From positions 1 through 37,211 of the forward strand of contig JAFYQH010000026.1 in NCBI GenBank assembly GCA_017547205.1: 37,211 nt of DNA. Direction: 5' to 3'. The notes under the pieces are model-generated. The model saw only the letters and a list, made by a program, of their open reading frames with translations, did no database searches and had not been told where the DNA came from. Below, in pieces: positions 33,974-37,211 of the stretch (position 1 is the stretch's first letter; every line of letters begins with the position of its first letter). This DNA is from Bacteroidaceae bacterium. GTDB lineage: Bacteria > Bacteroidota > Bacteroidia > Bacteroidales > Bacteroidaceae. The translations under genes were made by a program, and so were the position numbers.

Positions 33974-36900
33974 ATGCTTAACAGAATAATAGGATTCTCA
34001 TTGAACAACCGGCTGCTTGTGATGCTTGCGGTCGTGCTGGTGGTCATTGGCGGAACATACTCTGCAAGGAACATCGAAGTCGACGTGTTCCCCGACCTTA
34101 CCATGCCTACAGTAGTTATACTTACCGATGCCTCGAATATGGCACCCGAGGAGGTTGAGCGTCTTGTCACGTTCCCTATTGAGACTGCCGTCAACGGTGC
34201 CACGAATGTGCGCCGCGTACGTTCTTCCTCGTCACAGGGTTTCTCCTTCGTGTGGGTCGAGTTCGACTGGGGCATGGACATATATCGTGCGCGCCAGATA
34301 ATAAGCGAGAAGATGAGCCTTCTCTCCGGGCAGCTGCCCGACGGCATTGTGCCCATGCTCGCTCCGCAATCGAGCGTCATGGGCGAGATAATGTTTATCG
34401 GCATGCAGGCCGACAGCACCTCCATGATGGAGCTGCGCACTCTTGCCGAGTGGATTGTAAAGCCTGCAATACTTGCCACGGGCGGTGTCTCCAATGTTAC
34501 CATCATAGGCGGTGACTATAAGCAGTACCAGGTTCTTGCCGATCCGGTAAGAATGGAGATGTACGGTGTCACGATGGCCGAACTGGAGTCGGCGGCCGCT
34601 TCCATGAGCGTCAATGTCGGTGCCGGCGTAGTGCGTGATTTCGGGAATGAGTACAACTTGCGCGGCATGGGACGCAGCAATGATGTCAACGAACTTGGCA
34701 GTACCGTTGTAAAGGTAGGAAACGGTACGGTGCGTGTCGCAGACGTTGCCGATGTTGTCATTGCACCGGCGGTGAAGCAGGGATATGCGGCCATGAATGG
34801 CGAACCTTCCGTAATACTGTCAATATCCAAACAGCCCGGTATAAATACCATAAATGTCACCGCTAACATCGAACGAAACCTTGAAAGCATTGTGGCGTCG
34901 CTGCCGGCCGACGTGAAGGTCGATACCAGGATTTTCCGTCAGGCCGACTACATACAGGCTTCGGTGAACAATGTCGGCAGCTCTCTCATAGAGGGTGCGG
35001 TATGCGTTATACTCGTACTCTTCATTTTCCTCATGAGCCTGCGTTCTACTGTCATATCATTGCTGGCCATCCCATTGTCGCTGCTGGGAACGATAATAGT
35101 GCTTTACCTGTGCGGAATGGATATAAATACCATGACGCTGGGCGGTATGTGCATTGCTATAGGCTCGCTTGTGGACGATGCCATCATCGATGTCGAGAAT
35201 GTCTACAAACGTCTGCGCGAGAACCATGCGTTGCCTGTTGAGCAACGCAGGTCGTCATTTGCCATAGTGTTCGACGCTTCGTCCGAGATTCGTGCATCAA
35301 TCATACATGCGACACTCATCATCATGGTAACATTTGCGCCTCTTTTCTTCCTCAGTGGCCTCGAAGGGCGTATGCTCAAACCTCTAGGCATTGCCTACCT
35401 CATTGCGCTTGTGATGTCGCTTATCGTAGCCATGACGGTCACCCCGCTGTTGTGCAAGCTAATGCTTTCCGATGAAAAATACCTTACACGTAACGAGAAG
35501 AAGAATTGGGTCGACAAATGGTTGCTCGCCAAGTACCGTTCGGCACTGGCCTGGGTGCTTGCCCATGCAAGGCCGGTCATTGCCTCTCTTGTGTTCCTTT
35601 TTGTAGTGTGTCTTGTACTGTTTGCGACCATGGGCCGAAGCTTCCTGCCCGAGTTCAACGAGAAGGCATTGACCATAGCGGCAGTGTCGCGTCCCGGTGT
35701 CTCTCTGGAAGAGAGCAACATGCTTGGTGCTGCCATAGAAAAGGAACTGCTGCTTATCCCCGAGGTTGAGAGTACGGCGCGCCGCACAGGACGCGGCGAA
35801 CTTGACGAGCATTCGCAGACATCTAACGGTGCCGAAATAGATGTAAACTTCACTCTCGGCAGCCGCAGCAAGGCCGAATTCCTTGCCGAGGTGCGTGCGC
35901 GCCTTGCAACAATACCAGGTGTTGTTACTTCTGTAGGCCAACCCCTCGAACACCGTATCGACCATATGGTTTCGGGTACGCAGGCCGACCTTGCAATAAA
36001 GATTTTCGGTCCCGACCTCAGCACGCTCTTTAGGAAAGGAACCGATATCAAGGAACTGCTGAAGACATTCCCCGAGGTTGTGGACGTGAATGTAGAGCAG
36101 CAGGTTGAGACACCGCAGTTGCAGGTTCGCGCCGATAGGGAGAAACTTGCCTTCTATGGCATAACCATGGAGGAGTTCAACCACTTTATCGAGGCTGCTT
36201 TCCCCGGCAAGAAGGTAGGAAACGTATATGAGGAGGAGCGTAGTTTTGACCTTATAATACGTTTGAACAAGGATTATACCGAGAGCATGGAGGGTGTCAG
36301 GAGGGCTCTTATAGACACTCCTCACGGCAAGGTTTCACTTGGCGACGTGGCCAATGTCATTTCGGTTGGCGGCCCCGGCAGCATAAGCCGTGAGAATGTG
36401 CAGCGCAAGGTCGTCGTGTCGGCCAATATAGCAAGCGGTGACGTTGCCGGAACGGTAGAGCGCGTGTCGGCTTATCTGAAGGAGAAACTCCCACTTGACG
36501 AGGGCTATCGTCTCGAATACGGCGGTCAGTTTGAGAGCGCGGAGAGCGCATCGCGCACCCTGTGGCTCACCACGCTGGTAGCTATACTTGTTGTCTTCGT
36601 GCTGCTGTACAGCGAGTTCAAGAGCACGTCGCTTTCAGTTGTAGTGCTCCTTAACCTGCCGCTTGCGCTCATTGGAGGAATCCTTGCGACCTCATTCACT
36701 TCGGGCGTAATGAGCATTCCTGCCATAATAGGCCTTATAACCCTGTTCGGTATTGCCACACGCAACGGAATCCTGCTCGTGTCTCGCTACCAGCATCTGC
36801 GACAGGAGGGTGTATCTCTCGACGAGGTTGTCATGCATGGTTCGGTAGACCGTCTCACGCCGATATTGATGACGGCTTTCACCTCAGCCCTTGCCCTGGT

Positions 36901-37051
36901 GCCCATGATATTGAACGGTTCGGCATCGGGCAACGAAATACAGAGCCCCATGGCCGTAGTAGTACTTGGTGGTTTGTTGTCGTCAACGGTATTGAATATA
37001 TTCGTCATACCTGTAGTGTACCGTTGGGTAGTCAGGAAGAACTGGGTATAA
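33974..37051 (+). CDS. heavy-metal-efflux RND permease (CusA/CzcA family)
   Basis: The 1025-residue protein is an RND pump of the heavy-metal-efflux type, driven by the proton gradient. It has the internally duplicated layout of twelve membrane segments and two large periplasmic loops. The fourth segment, GGMCIAIGSLVDDAIIDVENVYKRL, carries the proton-relay acids Asp401, Asp402 and Glu408; the second half has the family segment GIATRNGILLVSRYQHLR. By eye, the methionines that carry copper in CusA are not conserved: the LLYMP-equivalent reads LTIAA, and RIDM reads RIDHM. A metal other than copper is therefore possible. No outer-membrane channel gene follows before the terminator. Confidence 0.93.
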   Translation: MLNRIIGFSLNNRLLVMLAVVLVVIGGTYSARNIEVDVFPDLTMPTVVILTDASNMAPEEVERLVTFPIETAVNGATNVRRVRSSSSQGFSFVWVEFDWGMDIYRARQIISEKMSLLSGQLPDGIVPMLAPQSSVMGEIMFIGMQADSTSMMELRTLAEWIVKPAILATGGVSNVTIIGGDYKQYQVLADPVRMEMYGVTMAELESAAASMSVNVGAGVVRDFGNEYNLRGMGRSNDVNELGSTVVKVGNGTVRVADVADVVIAPAVKQGYAAMNGEPSVILSISKQPGINTINVTANIERNLESIVASLPADVKVDTRIFRQADYIQASVNNVGSSLIEGAVCVILVLFIFLMSLRSTVISLLAIPLSLLGTIIVLYLCGMDINTMTLGGMCIAIGSLVDDAIIDVENVYKRLRENHALPVEQRRSSFAIVFDASSEIRASIIHATLIIMVTFAPLFFLSGLEGRMLKPLGIAYLIALVMSLIVAMTVTPLLCKLMLSDEKYLTRNEKKNWVDKWLLAKYRSALAWVLAHARPVIASLVFLFVVCLVLFATMGRSFLPEFNEKALTIAAVSRPGVSLEESNMLGAAIEKELLLIPEVESTARRTGRGELDEHSQTSNGAEIDVNFTLGSRSKAEFLAEVRARLATIPGVVTSVGQPLEHRIDHMVSGTQADLAIKIFGPDLSTLFRKGTDIKELLKTFPEVVDVNVEQQVETPQLQVRADREKLAFYGITMEEFNHFIEAAFPGKKVGNVYEEERSFDLIIRLNKDYTESMEGVRRALIDTPHGKVSLGDVANVISVGGPGSISRENVQRKVVVSANIASGDVAGTVERVSAYLKEKLPLDEGYRLEYGGQFESAESASRTLWLTTLVAILVVFVLLYSEFKSTSLSVVVLLNLPLALIGGILATSFTSGVMSIPAIIGLITLFGIATRNGILLVSRYQHLRQEGVSLDEVVMHGSVDRLTPILMTAFTSALALVPMILNGSASGNEIQSPMAVVVLGGLLSSTVLNIFVIPVVYRWVVRKNWV

Positions 37052-37059
37052 TTGCCCTA

Positions 37060-37126
37060 ATATAACAGATGAGGCCGGGTCAAAAGTATTTTTGATCCGG
37101 TCTCTGTTATATCTCGTTTTTGTTCC
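37060..37126 (+). terminator. intrinsic terminator after the RND pump gene
   Basis: Outer arms ATATAACAGA (37060-37069) and TCTGTTATAT (37103-37112) are perfectly complementary. An inner stem pairs GGCCGGGTCAAAA with TTTTGATCCGGTC using two G-U pairs. CTCGTTTTTG and further T-rich sequence follow. It ends the operon 9 bases after the pump stop codon. Confidence 0.85.
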
Positions 37127-37211
37127 CTTTTTCTCTTTTTCGGTAGAAAATCTCCAATTTGTCCGATAAACGGTCTTATGCAGCCATACAACCGTTCATA
37201 TAGCCTTCAAC
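37127..37211. other. right-end noncoding sequence
   Basis: The last 85 bases are T-rich at first and contain no ORF or clear signal. An outer-membrane factor gene for the RND pump is not present here. Confidence 0.6.

Noticed and set aside
35395-36325. Minus-strand ORFs of 218 and 288 codons opposite the RND pump gene
   Set aside because: The plus strand encodes an unbroken pump with all motifs. The antisense frames have no recognisable domain.

Overview
The window is chromosomal DNA from a Bacteroidota bacterium, most likely order Bacteroidales (a Bacteroides/Prevotella-type genome). Three things point there: the gene order and lineage features of the division/cell-wall (dcw) cluster (PASTA-bearing FtsI, MraY with an extra insertion, non-canonical FtsZ tail, yqeY after ftsZ); promoters matching the Bacteroidetes -33 TTTG / -7 TAnnTTTG consensus; and the general lack of Shine-Dalgarno sequences. 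The MurE DNPR motif indicates meso-diaminopimelate peptidoglycan. No phage, insertion sequence or CRISPR array was seen, and most genes are housekeeping.

Layout. Bases 1-727 carry no convincing complete gene: a possible gene tail at the left edge, then a hairpin-rich stretch. rpsT and tRNA-Glu follow on the minus strand, sharing one very clear promoter, with recO divergent to them. Positions 1958-17822 hold an almost gapless minus-strand dcw operon, in transcription order mraZ, rsmH, ftsL, ftsI, murE, mraY, murD, ftsW, murG, murC, ftsQ, ftsA, ftsZ, yqeY. A 10-bp-period GTGGGG repeat in the mraZ promoter looks like the MraZ operator. A divergent M28 peptidase gene follows, then minus-strand nhaA, a secreted C1B cysteine peptidase and mfd.

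From 25.5 kb everything runs on the plus strand. A first group encodes an acyl-CoA thioesterase, a small membrane protein, a succinate/acetate-type CoA-transferase and a TrmH-family RNA methyltransferase. A second group (28.5-37.05 kb, ending at a strong terminator) encodes an MsbA-like ABC exporter, a LOG-family phosphoribohydrolase, a PfkB sugar kinase, a small His/Cys-rich exported protein, a histidine-rich lipoprotein RND adaptor and a heavy-metal-efflux RND pump.

How they work together. The dcw genes make and flip lipid II (MurC/D/E, MraY, MurG), polymerise and crosslink it at the septum (FtsW, FtsI) and organise the divisome (FtsL, FtsQ, FtsA, FtsZ). The last three genes at the right end look like a metal-efflux unit whose outer-membrane channel gene is not next to them. 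The items most worth a second look are that His-rich efflux unit, three palindromic operator candidates at promoters, the charged extensions of FtsA and FtsZ, and the unexplained left-end intergenic region.
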